A DNA stretch of 64,000 nucleotides from Membranipora membranacea (taxonomy: Eukaryota; Bryozoa; Gymnolaemata; Cheilostomatida; Membraniporidae): positions 21,700,001 through 21,764,000 of the forward strand of contig OU612075.1 in the NCBI GenBank assembly GCA_914767715.1. Reading direction: 5' to 3'. A program made the position numbers and the translations under genes. Positions 12,901 through 24,770 of the stretch are shown here, one piece after another. Numbering within the stretch: the stretch's first letter is position 1; every line of letters begins with the position of its first letter. Below the pieces are notes generated by a model that was given only the letters and a program-made list of their open reading frames with translations, was not told the DNA's origin and did not search any database.

Positions 12901-13644
12901 TACCATGTCTGGTTCTAGGCTCAAAGATGAACACTCCGATACATCCTCCGCCTCTACCGAAATCAGCTGCTCCTTTCAGAGCCGGGAGACCGGGTGGTAT
13001 CAAACCTGCTGGAGCGTCTAGCACAGGGACAGGAATACTAACTAGTCGACCTGCACCTTCTGATTCCAGACAAAAATCACTGCTGGCTAAATTGAAAACT
13101 CCCTCAATGACTACACCAAACGCAAACATCAAAACTGGTGGGTTGATGTGTTATAATAGGAGTAAAAGGTTGCTTAGAGTGCCCTCCCTCAGCACACAAG
13201 CCATGAAGGTTGTGGGTTTAAATCGCATTGCAGTCCATTGACTAATGGTGTTTGGTCGGTCACCAGTTGTCTTCCAACCTAGCAATCTGGCCCATGCCTC
13301 GTGATGTGGCGTGTGATAAGGCCATCTGGTTTTCGTTAATATTAGTGACTGGTCCATCTCTTTATTAGCACAGTTACAACTGTTATTCCTGATAGCAGAA
13401 TGTGGAGGTTTGTGACATTTAGAGTGACTCCCGTTAATACTAACATGTTATAGTACATATTACAGCGCTCACTAAGATAACGGAAGAGACTAAGAAAAAG
13501 CCAAGCCCATTAAAGGTTTTATCTCCTCCCAAACCTCCTGCTTCTCCTAAGAAGAAAGGGATAGCCTTTGGAGGGACGTATGAGAAGACGTTTGAGAGAT
13601 CGAGTACGAGTAAAGGCAGTGCTAACTCCTCCTCCAGCTCCTAA
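6902..13644 (+). CDS. Membrane-anchored Ran-binding-domain-like protein with aromatic/RGG repeats and Gln/Pro-rich tail
   Basis: Exons: 6902-7211, 7464-7597, 7927-8054, 8211-8430, 8652-8770, 9004-9230, 9523-9639, 9882-10086, 10314-10517, 10782-10972, 11562-11756, 11982-12312, 12463-12602, 12919-13137, 13466-13644 (TAA). The sum is 2919 nt, 972 residues, all in phase. Three hydrophobic segments lie near residues 5-22, 35-55 and 78-97. A Ran-binding-domain-like fold follows at about 128-242: LFVYHHNSIWKAAGSG, YQLLMK, FRWSGVDY and VCIQW sit where RanBP1-type domains have LFRF/WKERG, RLLM, WVW..DF and AIRF. Next come Tyr/Asp repeats of the form YxYDxxGxRYVLD, RGG-like repeats (RGGAANRGG), a Cys-rich exon, a Q-rich then poly-Pro exon, and a basic Ser/Pro-rich C-terminus. 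No signal peptide is needed; the ATGs at 6905 and 6914 are alternative starts. The domain call is from motif order only. I know no described protein with this architecture. Confidence 0.85.
10040..10860 (+). repeat. Tandem duplication of an exon-intron-exon unit (about 430 bp) inside the RanBD-like gene
   Basis: The end of exon 8 (VDQQGRR and donor gtactt) plus its intron plus the start of exon 9 (YHYDVDDGSRYVLDESNNK) recurs as the end of exon 9, its intron and the start of exon 10. The introns at 10087-10313 and 10518-10781 align at both ends. Exon 9 is therefore a hybrid made by unequal crossing-over, and it added one extra aromatic plus RGG block to the protein. Confidence 0.85.
11183..11573 (+). 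repeat. 37-bp minisatellite built from a splice acceptor
   Basis: About 11 units of gatacttgccttattat + gacaggatgccccgccccct. Every unit but one keeps a gacag/gatgcc acceptor-like junction, and the last, slightly altered unit provides the acceptor used for exon 11 (11562) of the RanBD-like gene. The array was therefore made by repeated duplication of the intron end plus the first bases of the exon. Confidence 0.85.
13158..13345 (+). mobile_element. Decayed tRNA-derived SINE
   Basis: Remnants of A box (ggttgcttagag) and B box (gtgggtttaaatcgc) are followed by a tail with cctcgtgatgtggcgtgtgataagg, matching the 3' part of the SINE at 15955-16210. It starts about 20 bp after the donor of exon 14 of the RanBD-like gene. 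Confidence 0.6.
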
Positions 13645-14555
13645 CTATAATTAGTCAGACCTTTCAGATCAGGGTGAGTAATCAGATTAGGAGTCTCTCA
13701 CGTACTGACTTTATATGTTGTGCAGAGTTTTATAAAATGTGAAATTTTTGATCGCATCAATGTTAGTATTGGTACTACTGGACGATGTTTTTACATTTGA
13801 TTAGTTTAAGTATCAAATTGTTGAACGAGGAGCTGCTATGGCATTCCATCATAAGCAAGATCCCCATCAGCATGATTGATATTAAGATAATAAAATGTTA
13901 CTTTTACTCGAGCAAAATTTGAGCTGTGTTTGACTCTACCCAATCCCTCCACTTACTTCTTTTATCAGTCTATATTATTCTTAATTCAGTTCTACATTGA
14001 AAAGGTGCGTGTATTTCCAAACCTGGAATTTTCGCATGGCCTCAAAAATAGACTTCATGATGGTACTTCAGACCACTTTATTCATCTAACTTCTTTTATA
14101 GTTCAACCAGCACGGAGAAAAAATACACAACACGGGGAGACAATTCGTCAAAGCATATACTTGACAATAATAATAAGTCATATAGATAAAAAAAGCAGTA
14201 ACCAAGCCTCAGGGTGAGATTATCAGTCCTGTATGAGAGCAGGACGTCATTCTATCCCTCCCTTCATAGAATCTCTGTAACAAAACGGGGAACCCTGTCA
14301 ATATTGTTATATTTTATAACGCTTGGTAAGGTAGTGGTTTTCAAATACATACCGAATTCACATTCTAATAATACCTCACAGGACAGGTAAAAATAAATTA
14401 CTTTTTACATGTACAGACTGTAAAGTGTCACTAGTAATAACTAACTAGGGGTTACTTCAATGTTTGCGACCTGCAATACAATGATCAAAAAGAGGTTAAG
14501 AAGTGTAGATACTGACAGGCAAAACATCCTTAAATTATAATATGTAATAATATTA
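13645..14555. other. Spacer between convergent genes
   Basis: No coding exon seen. AATAAA-like motifs near 13890 could serve the + strand RanBD-like gene. The spacer also holds the 3' flank of the minus-strand Ly6 gene. Confidence 0.3.
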
Positions 14556-16410
14556 TTATATGAGGTGCAGGTTGGATGTTGCTGCGATAGGTAACAAGGA
14601 GATGAGCGAAACCGCCAGTGAGATGTTGATGTAGGTGGCGCTATTCATATGTCCCTCCATTATCCATGTGTTACACATATCTGAGTCACAACATCTCATA
14701 CAATGCTATAAAATAAAACCACAATTTTAATCATTTTCCATCATATATTCTGACAGTTTATGGTTAACGAGAATACTTTGAGTGACCTATTACCTGCACT
14801 TAATTTTGGCTGCTGAGATAGGAGATTTATAAAGTAAAGGTCGAGTAGGTAAATGTTTCTTTGCCTTAAATTTAGCTCATTCAAGCATGTGCGAATTGGC
14901 TAAATTATCTGCCTGGAAACATTCACTCCTCAAGGCTAGATGGAATTTGAGTCATACAAACAATAGGCAGCGAGTCAGTTCATCATAAGATATTGTGACT
15001 CTCAATGATATCTCCCACCCTTCAGTACAGATATTTACCTGATTACCGTCTTCCATCAGATCGAAGCAGACTTCATCCTGCTGCATATCCTCAGTACACT
15101 CCATCGCTGCGTCTCCAGTATATCCCATATCTGTAAGGTGAGAGGTAAGGTCAAGGTTACAGCCTCGTATCGTCGATATCTCATCTGAGTCCGTCATCAG
15201 ATGGTAAGCCTGTAACAGACAGACAAACAGACAATATTCATTGTGTTAAACTATAAGAGTTATTATCACTTGAGTTTGTACTATTGAAAAAGCAGTCAAT
15301 GAGAATTATTTTGAAATGATCGGTTTAGTAGATGGACTTGTCTTCACCGCTGCAAGACATAAATTGAGTTTTAATGCACAACACATATTTCTTTTACACA
15401 ATTAGATCATATTATTTTAACCCAAAGTAAAATATTGTGTAAAGTAATGCAGTTATTGTTCCATATTATTTTGATAGACTGATACATCATTGTTGACATA
15501 AATGACTGACCCAGCAATGACCTTCACACACTTGGATTGTTGACGCCATGATATCACCTTCAGTGTTACAGAAACAATCTGATCCATCACAAGAGTAACA
15601 TCCCAAAGGGCCTTCCTGTACAAAACAACAGCAGCTGAAATGTTATCTTCATCATTGAATATAGGAGTATATTTCACTTTTGACTAATTCAGGCTGTTCA
15701 GTAATTATTTGTAACACTTCTTCTCCTATTTTTTGCACTAGCTGGTAAAAATTCCTTTGGGAAATTATTATTTAGTTGGCTGAATAAAATCAAAACAATT
15801 ATGCCAGCCTCCTATGATATCTAATAATAATGCAAGGGCAATTTACAGCCCTCAAGCTAAACTGTTACAGATAATCAGTACATAAATTGGTTTCTATTAA
15901 ACAGACATATTTTTCAATTCATGCTCTCTAAGTAGGAGTACTTTCATGCTCTAGGAGTAGGAGGTAGCTCAGTCGGTTAGAGCGCCGTCCCTTCAGCATG
16001 CAAATGTTGAAGGTCGTGGGTTCGAATCCCACTGAAGTCTACTGACTGCTGGGGTTTGGTTGGACCCCCAGGTGTGCTCCGACCTGCCTGCAAACTGAGA
16101 GCAAATGGGCGCAGATATTGCAGCCTAGCCCCTAAGGCAACTAGTATTTTGCCGCCAATGCTTCGGGATGTGGCATGTGATATGTCATCTGATTTTAATC
16201 AACCTTAATCAATAGGGAAAAATAAAATTATTTTACTCAATCTTTAATAAAAACTTCTCTAAAGGATACAGGATTGTCTACTCTTTTGCCGCGAGCAAAC
16301 AGTTTCTACTTATGATTTATAATGAATACATACCATGGTAGTCATCTGCATGGTGCTGCTGACTGGTCCAGGTGAAGTGACCACTCCTCCTACCAGGCAC
16401 GGCAGTACAC
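14556..16410 (-). CDS. Ly6/three-finger GPI-anchored protein A (first exon not found)
   Basis: Minus-strand exons in transcript order: 16334-16410 (secretory leader remnant, VLPCLVGGVVTS), 15511-15615, 15039-15209, 14556-14705 (TAA). Phases after the missing first exon are 0, 0, 0, as in paralog B. The mature part shows the Ly6/uPAR cysteine pattern: GCYSCDGSDCFC, QVCEGHCW, RGCNLD, MECTED, EVCFD and the closing CMRCCDSDMCN. A hydrophobic C-terminus (ISLAVSLISLLPIAA) fits a GPI-attachment signal. Ly6 proteins are small extracellular disulfide-rich domains, usually tethered to the outer membrane leaflet as receptors or modulators; the ligand here is unknown. The exon with the ATG should end in phase 1 and lie upstream of 16410, but I could not place it. 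A SINE sits in the intron between the first two listed exons. Confidence 0.85.
15955..16210 (+). mobile_element. tRNA-derived SINE, near full length
   Basis: The head has a good A box (gtagctcagtcggttagag) and B box (gtgggttcgaatccc). A family-specific body follows (gtgtgctccgacctgcctgc, cttcgggatgtggcatgtga). The same family occurs at 13158-13345, 37128-37375 and perhaps 49783. It lies in an intron of Ly6 gene A, opposite to its transcription. Confidence 0.8.
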
Positions 16411-18945
16411 CTGGTATAGCATATTAAAATAGAAGCAATTCATTTAATACTGATAGACATTGGCGCTGCTGGCAACCTCAAACTAGAAGATGGAAACGAC
16501 ATATCATTTATATTCTACCACCCTAAAATTCTGACTGAATTAAAACACATACAACCATCAAACTTTGAGACTTTGTTCTTGAACTCTTCTTGTCCTCTTT
16601 TTTTCAGGAGCTGTAAGTTCACTGAAGTTTATGATCTCACCTAAGATTAACATTGAAATAGGAGTACGCGTCTCTGATATTTCCCTCATCCTGAATTTTT
16701 CCCGAAGCACTAATGAGGAGAGAGATAATGAATCGACCCTTTTAAGCTGAGATCCTGATATTCTCTGACACAAGTTTGCAGAGTCTGACTATTTTATAAC
16801 ACATGTTCTAGTGGCCAATCAGTCTATATCTTTTACATTGGCTAGGAAATTCAGTACAAATCCGAATAATTTGAATGACACCATTGTATAATTGGATGGT
16901 TTTGTTCGGTTGATATGTTCTGTGCTTGAACTACAATTCCCATCAAAATCATAATGATATCCGAAACTAATTTACTGCAATAGATAGAATATTTATTTAT
17001 CACAATGTGTACATAACAGTAAATTTTATAACTGATTGGGTAAAAATCTAGTAGCCTATATCACTGCTCATCGTTATATGTTATACTCGTTAAGTTTGGC
17101 TGACCGCCACATTGTGCTTCAGTTTGTAGTTGGTACAACTTAGTCATGATATAACGCAACTGTATGCATACGATCCTGCTATTGATGCTACGGACTGAGG
17201 TACTCAGGCTTACCTGCACAAATAAGTGACATTTGTTGTGGAAAATAACTAAGAACACCAGTCCCAGAGAGTTGTGAAAAGCTATGTTACTTTAAGGCAT
17301 GTTATTACAACATATATGAACGGATAGATTTTTCCCAAGTATGTTGATATGGCCTTACATCACAAAAAAAAAAAACTATCTGAGACAACTCAAAAATACA
17401 ATCATAGCTGTGAGGATCTCCCTCTAGGTGGGAGGGTGGGTCAAATTTATAAAAAGACGCAATAAACTCCATTTGTATGTTTTAGTCAGGTTAGGTTGCT
17501 GCCTTAAAACATACAGGTAAGGAGATAAGAAAAATAATAATAAATAAATAATAATAATAAAAAATAAAGAACAGTTGATGTAATGTAATACCTGTACAAC
17601 CAAAAACTTTTGCCAAGGTTTTAAAATTTTGAGTTTCACTTCTTAGGTCCACAACGTAGCACTTTTTTTCCCCAACTGAAGCCGCAATTTCCTTGGAACG
17701 TTACGCAAGAGATCCGACCAGGATGATATTGTCTGCCAAATAAAAATGGGTATACATGGCCGAGGTATTCAAATTTTGAGTCTCATTCCACGATTTCCCA
17801 GGGTAATAATTCATTTCTGATATTTATGGATTCGATATTGAGCAGCACAAATTCTGAGAGAATAAATTATTGCTGTCTTACCTCAAGTAATGGCACTTAT
17901 GATAGTTTGTATGTCAAAAAATATGTATTCGTTTCTCATCACATTTTTTGTACAGTTTATCCGAAGAATTACTCCTAGGATTATCATAAGCATCATAACA
18001 GGACAATACCTAAAGTTATCATCAACATGTCTCTAGGCATATTAGAGGCACTGCAGAGTATAGGGGGAAGGGGAGGGTACTGTAACAATCTAAATTTTAT
18101 TAGATACAAACAAACTTCAATTTCTCTCAAGTGCTGTCAAAGTTTGTTTATTAATTAATTTCTCTTTTGAAATATTTTACTACACGAGGGCTAATAAATG
18201 ATCTCAAGTGTACACTGTTAGGAGGTAGTTAGGTAGTTGTTAGGTAGGTTGTTACTATCTAGTTGCTAACCTCAGTAAATATTGATTGTTTGTATTTACA
18301 TGTATCCTGGTAACTCGTGTTTAAACTACAAACTTGAGTGTCCAACGCTCGCAGAACACCAAATACCCAAGAACTTCTAGTTAAACACACAACCAAAATT
18401 TTATTTATCTATGAGATACATGGCATGGACAATAAATTTATATCAGGAAGACATTTTGTGATAATTTTTAAGACTAGAAAAAGTCACACAAAAAACAGTA
18501 GTCATCAACATTGGAGAAGCTTGGGTGTATGGATTGTGTCATCATGTTAAACCACTAATATTTAAAAAACTATACCTCAATGTATATATATATTACTCTC
18601 TGAAAACTAAGACTAAGTCTGAGGACTAAAGACTAAAGTCTGACTGCAAGCTAATAGCCTCAGGATAGGGTTATCAGTCTCTCTGATTTTGAGGGACGTC
18701 ATAGCAACCATCTTTCATAGGCAACAGTTGGAGAGTGAAATAAAACTCATTTTACGTTTAGCTACATGACCTGAACTACTACAATAACAGTTAGAGCGAG
18801 ATAAGCTAAGATTATCCTATAAACATGATCGCGTTTAGCATCATCAAATTAGTTTTGACATTACAAATTAACACTGATATTAGGAACAGAAAACAAAAAG
18901 ATGTGAAATCGCTCTAACAAACTTCTCTCATAATTAGCAGTTAGT
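16411..18945. other. Spacer between the two Ly6 genes
   Basis: No exon recognised. The unplaced first exon of Ly6 gene A should lie in its left part. Poly-A runs and AT-rich tracts (17365-17376, 17520-17570) are present. Confidence 0.3.
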
Positions 18946-20855
18946 TTATAGTCCAGTACTTGGAGTGGCAGGTAGTGTTATAGACAGTAATGCTGTGATG
19001 GGAAGTAGAAGTACTGCTGGTATTTCAGGTCTAGTGGCGGAGCTGTGTCCTGTCAGTATCCAATCATTACACTTCTCCGAGTTACAACATCTCATACACA
19101 CTCTCTGATAACATAAATATAACTATATAAATATGTATTTAATATGTATGTATATACATATCCAAGTGATTCCAAGTGCTTATGAGGTGATTGACACCCT
19201 AATCCAGTTGACCCTCCCAAACATATCTAACTACAAAGAAGAAATGCATACTATTAAATTTGGCAGACAATATCATCCTGGACCCTGTTTTCCATAAAAT
19301 GCCAAAGAAATTAAGGCAAAAGTTGGGGGAGAAAAAAAAGAAAAAAGGAGACGTGTTGTGATTGGAGGATTGATTGATATACTATCAGATATTAGATAAC
19401 ATTTATGGGTTATTCAGTTTCTAACAGCGTGACCCCTTGCTGACCTTGTCATCGTCGATATCGAAGCAGACTTCCCCTCCCATTATATCATCACTACACT
19501 CCTTCTCATAGTTGTCGGCATCGCTGTAATCATCGAGCTTAGAGCTGAGCATAGACGTGATATTAACATCACATCCTCGGACTGCGTAGTCTGAGTCTTC
19601 TGACTCCGTCTTCAGTAAGACTCCCTTAAATAAACATACAGCCATTAATTTTATTCTCATGTACCTTATGACCAAGGCATTCATATTGACACCCAATAGG
19701 TGCAAGTACTGTGTTTTGGTGGAAAAATGGGTACTGTTACATTAACCAGTGCATTGCAATAGTTTATGGAACATTTACTAGAGGTATGATGTAACAAAGT
19801 ACTATACCAGGTAGCTTTCACAACTAGAGCAATTGTTGGTTTGATAGATATGACGATTCAACTGATAGATTTTAAAGTTCACAGATATGATGTGACTGAT
19901 TGAATCGTTAGGTAGCAGGAGTATAGAGAGTGTTTGACTGGGTGAACTTACCCAGCAATTTCCATCACACATCTCAGTCATCGCTGGGTCCTCGAAGCCT
20001 TCACTGTTACATGAACTTACATTACCGCTACAGTAGTAACATAGCTAAAATAATATAATAAATGAATGAATTGAGTGAATGGTTAGAAACTGAATACTAC
20101 AGTGAGATATAGATCTTACCCAGCCAATTAGTCTAAGTGGTCAAACCCTGCCAAGGATGCTGATAGTGGATATCGGTTATTAAACCATAATATTATTTCC
20201 ACCAGTGGTAAAAATTTGGGTTGATAATGGAATGTGGACACCAGCCAGCCGGGCAGAGTTTGAGTAATTGCGCCACAAGCTGCCTTTCTTCAATAGTTGC
20301 CACTGAAAGGTTCAAAAACACCCTTCTCATTAATTTGATTCAAAGGAACCTCCAAGAAATTACAGGGAGTTACTTTCTCCTTAGGAGAGAGCAGACAATT
20401 AATTATGGTTATTATGGTTCAGGATTCTGCTACAGCAGGGAGGGTGGTATATCCCACCCTCCCTGGCTACAGCTACAATCGGGACAATGAGATGCAAAGG
20501 TATAGAACAATTTTGTCCATTATTCTAGAGAGTGAGCAGAGAGCGTGTTGTTATTGTGAGGATATGTTTTCAAGCTAATATCAATTGATACAATGTGAAC
20601 ATATTCGATAAACATACATGCGGTCCCTCATTCATATCCCCAGCAGTAGTTCCTCCGGGCATCTCAGTTGTAGCTGTCACATTACCAACTGCGCACAGAA
20701 CTGCTATACAACCAATCAGTAAAACTACAATATAAACAGACAATATTTCAAGCCTGGAATGAAAAAGCTACCATCTAACAGCCAAAGCCCAGATTTTGCT
20801 GTTATCGTAACAAAAGACAAGCCAGTTACTTACCAGTCACCCTCTCTACCTCCAT
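18946..20855 (-). CDS. Ly6/three-finger GPI-anchored protein B
   Basis: Minus-strand exons: 20834-20855 (ATG), 20618-20724, 19952-20044, 19445-19624, 18946-19104 (TAA); 186 residues, all phases consistent (1, 0, 0, 0). A signal peptide is split over the first two exons (MEVERVTVLLIGCIAVLCAV). A short Thr/Gly-rich linker precedes the Ly6 domain: LCYYCSGNVSSC, EMCDGNCW, RGCDVNITSM (N-glycosylation site), KECSDD, EVCFD and CMRCCNSEKCN, 12 cysteines in all. A hydrophobic tail (VLLLPITALLSITL) matches a GPI signal, so the product should sit on the cell surface. It is the head-to-tail neighbour and paralog of gene A, with introns at the same places, which points to tandem duplication. The precise function cannot be read from sequence. 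Confidence 0.92.
20428..20473. repeat. Short inverted repeat
   Basis: Arms gctacagcagggagggtgg and its near-perfect complement surround a tatat core, upstream of the third Ly6-B exon, inside the intron. Confidence 0.6.
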
Positions 20856-21684
20856 GATAAGTAACAGCGGTGAGATCCTTTCTTATGAGGTTACTCTCCT
20901 AATGCTATCACACAGATATTCTGATGAAGCAGACGAAGCAGACACTGACTCTGATCCCAGCACCTGCCCTTTATATAGTAGATCACACAGTCACTGGACT
21001 GTTCAAGTTCCAGTTAATAGTGCCACTCAGGAAGGCTCAAGTAAGAATAGAGCCAATAGCTTTTTAATTAATTTCTTTACAAGTCGAGCTGTGGACAGAG
21101 AATGAGGGGTCAGTAACTAACTAACTAACAATGATCACAGTGCTGAGCTGCTGAGGTGAAAATAACGCTTGAGTTACTTGAGACCCTTCCGTTGATTATG
21201 TAGAAGAGTGCTAGCCTCTGTAGTGTTAGACATATTTAATTATCACCTATTATTGTCAGCAACATCAGCTGCTCTAGTCTTTATTGTCAGACTGTTCCAA
21301 TTAATCTGACAACACTACAGTCTTCTAACTCAGACTTGTCAATATTGAGGACAGAGCACAAAGTTTTGGTAAATATGTAGAACTTCAGAAGAGTTAAATT
21401 AATTGATTTCAATATATCATTAGAAAAGTTAATTATTACCACCCATCACTTCTGTATAAAAATAAACTGTTTCAAATGTATAATAATATGATGTATACTT
21501 GTCAGTGTGGAAATCCCCTACATTAGTATTGGTGAATATTGGGAAACCTGGTAACCAGGTTGATATAAAAATTGTCAGGTCACCAATTTGCGACCAATTA
21601 CATTTGGACTTGTTGCAAATGGGTTTTTTTCAATTATCTGATCAGTTCCAAAATCACTTATTCATTGATGGATGCTGAGCGCAT

Positions 21685-24600
21685 TCAGGACCCCTGAGTT
21701 GTGCTATTTATAGACCAGTCACTTTGAGCGTGTGACACGCCGTCACACGTAGAGTTATATCTACTGCTGTCAGAGAACAGAGTCGACTCCACCGTCCGAT
21801 TACGTGAGGAGGAGAGACTCTTATCTTTACGCATAGCTCGGGTGACTACAATCATAGGAGCCATACCGTATGTATTCTGCTGTCTGTGGCGTCGCAGTGA
21901 GATATAAACCGCTGCAAATATGTACACAGATAAACATAATATTTACATGTTATCATAAAACCTAGTGCTATCAGTAGTCCGATTGCTCGATGGCTTCGCT
22001 TGAGATTTGTAGCTTCTATTACTCATCACCCATGGGAACTTTCAAAAAAAGAGTCTCATGTTTGCTGTTATAGCGATAATGGGTGAAACTAGTAATTTTC
22101 TCAAGCAGGTAGAGGCAGACTGACTTCATCCATCTCGGAGGTTGACCAAGTGTATTGGGTATGGTATATAAGAGATGAATGAGTACAAAACCCCAACAGA
22201 CGCGACGCAATCGTACTCAATTGTCTTCATTGCCTGTGAGGAAAACATTTCCCTGGACATGATATGAAAGTAAAAATGATTAAAGTACCAAGTCCAGGTT
22301 CTGGAGTTATCTTACCGAGTATAACGCTTATTAAGAAGATGAGTGGTAGTACAGCTATCGTCATGGTGAATACCTGTACAGAAAGGGGTGTGGTTATCAC
22401 TACAGGCAGCTCAGATGTTATATCATTAGTAATATCTGTGGGTACTGATGATGTCATCAGATTAGTAGCAGTTGCCTCCCCCGGTGTGGTGTGAGGTATG
22501 AGAGTATAACGAGGCTGATCTCCTACCTCAGAGTTCAACTCCATATCTGATGAAAGACCTGCTGAGAACAATGTGAAGTTGTCCTCTCCTTCTACAAGAA
22601 CAAGGATTCATAATAATGATGAGATAACTGGTATTGGATTGTGTGATAAATATATACATTACCTTCTCCTAACCGCATATAGTTATTAAATAAAGAATTC
22701 AAGAATTGAATATTGAATGGAATTAATAGGAATTCTGTGTAAATGTGCTTTTTAATACATATTCTTCATATTCGAAAAAAAACCTCCTACCCACAACAGA
22801 AATAATGCAGGAGGAGAAAGGTTCACATTTAATGTGAAGTGGATGCCAATGCCACAAGAAAAATATAATAAAATTCCAGCTGTCTTTTTGAAACTTCATA
22901 GCAGTGTGTTATTGATTGTTTAGGAATGTGAGACATCTCCATGGAGCGAAGAGCCCTAACCATCACAATCGCAGATTTTTGTCTCAAGTTTCTCACATAG
23001 TAAGTTCTTTCAGCGTCCAACCTTTTTTCCATAAAAATCAGTAGAGATACAGATCTTTTCAATAAAGTCTGACTTCAGGCCACTTCAGCCTGAATCTCAT
23101 CATAAAAATCATGTATCCATTTTTGATCTGATATTGAAGGACGAATGAACTGAACAGACTAATGGCATTGAGCTAAGAACAATCTTCATCATTTATCATC
23201 TTATTTGCTTGGAGCGTAATGCATGAGACAAAGCTAAATCAAGTTGGTCAACCTTGCAGAGTATGACTTTTCCTTTTCAACATATAACCGATTCATTTGA
23301 TGTTACGGACAGGGAATACAACTGCCTAAAGACGCATAATTATTGTTTCATTCTTATTGATCTATAATTCATTAATAGGCTTCTAAAATCTTCTCTATTA
23401 GGCTAACTCCTTGATTAGGCTCATCTCAATTATCCCCAACAATTTTAAACGGTTTTTTGTGTCACATAAACAGATCAGTGACCGACATTGCACTCTTTTC
23501 ATGTAAAAGTTGTGTTGTGTCTCTCGTTCATCACCGATGTACGAATAACACACCGGGCATTCTGTGAGCCCAGGTAGAAATTTATACTAGATATTCCAGG
23601 GGCGGCTTTTGTACATAACAAAGCCGGAGGATATTTGATTAATCTCAAGACCTGACCTATCTAATACAGCGTATAGGTCAGGACTTGAGATTAATCAGAC
23701 ATTTACTAAATACATAGAATCACTTTCCATCACTCTCCATCACAAGATTATAAGTGCAGAAATCTCCGCTCATCTTCATCTCTCCATGTATCACAGAGAG
23801 AGAGAGTGAGGGCTTTATCTGATGTTTAATCAATTGTGTCATAAAACGTCAGACGATTATTAGCTGCCAGGCAAATCTCTCTTCATTAATAGGCAGAGAT
23901 AATATCAAGACTCTCCCATGCTGATATATATTTCATGTTGTTAAATAGGGTTCACTCATTCCCACAGCCTATTTATATTCAAGAATATGTGACAGATATG
24001 GGACTTACTATACTAACTTACTATACTAACTTACTATACTAACTTACTATATACCTTAAACTCAGACCTCAAACTTCGGACCTCAAACCTTGAAGCTCAC
24101 ACCTTGCTCAATTAGAGATCCATATACAGACATAATTTTCAGGGTCTTAAGATTGTGATAAAATGGCCATTAATTATGTTGTTTTTCAGTTTCACTTCGA
24201 CTTTTAAGCCAGCACATCAGAACCACAGCAGATGCCTAGTGATTTTTTGAATTTCCGGACACAGCTTGAAATTCAATTTGAAACTTGAACAATTTACTCC
24301 AAAGTACCCCAAGCCACTTTAATTTTATTGCTTTTCAGAATCCAACAGTAACCCACTGAAAAACTTCGGGCATTGTCTGTTCTTTTACATAATACAACTT
24401 CATTAGGCTTTGATGGTAAATATGACACGTCCCAAAATACGCTGCTTTAGCATCGTTTTTGAACACACTGGGTACATCAGATCTTTTGATTTTGATTCAC
24501 TCAAAAGACACGGAAAGTATTTACAAAAATTCAGCAAAATTATTATACACAAATTTCAGTGTCGAAAACTATCAAGTTACAAAAGGATAGTTTTGGTGGA

Positions 24601-24770
24601 GACATTGTGAGCACTCAAATGTGTCATCAAAATTGAGCAAATAAGATTGTAATAAACATATAAGTCTACTCACCTCCGTGAGGAATGACAGCTGTGGGAG
24701 GCATGACAACCTCCAGCCCTGCCAGCTCAGCAGTGAAAAGATTCCTGTGGGTATCCTTCAAATTCGTTTT
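21685..24770 (-). CDS. Single-pass membrane protein of unknown family (5' end unresolved)
   Basis: Minus-strand exons: 24674-24770, 22316-22591, 21685-21911 (TGA), joined in phases 1 and 1; 199 residues visible. The first exon reads KTNLKDTHRNLFTAELAG if the acceptor at 24771-24776 is right. The middle exon is Thr/Ser/Pro-rich, like a mucin-type stalk, has an NFT glycosylation site and ends in a clear transmembrane segment (VFTMTIAVLPLIFLISVIL). The last exon starts with a basic stop-transfer (LRRHRQQ) and gives a Ser-rich cytoplasmic tail of about 65 residues. Topology would be type I. No known domain recognised. It lies divergent from nothing obvious and on the same strand as the Ly6 genes. 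A possible signal-peptide exon is listed separately at 26452-26503. Confidence 0.6.
23637..23696. repeat. 60-bp inverted repeat
   Basis: Arms gattaatctcaagacctgac and complement differ at one base around a 12-bp loop, inside an intron of the membrane-protein gene. Confidence 0.75.
24003..24052. repeat. 13-bp minisatellite
   Basis: Just under four tandem units of actaacttactat. Confidence 0.85.

Noticed and set aside
15961-16040. Functional tRNA gene
   Set aside because: A and B boxes are good but the acceptor stem does not pair, and the sequence runs into a SINE body shared with other copies in the window.
24003-24052. CRISPR-like array
   Set aside because: Units are contiguous 13-bp repeats without spacers; a eukaryotic minisatellite.
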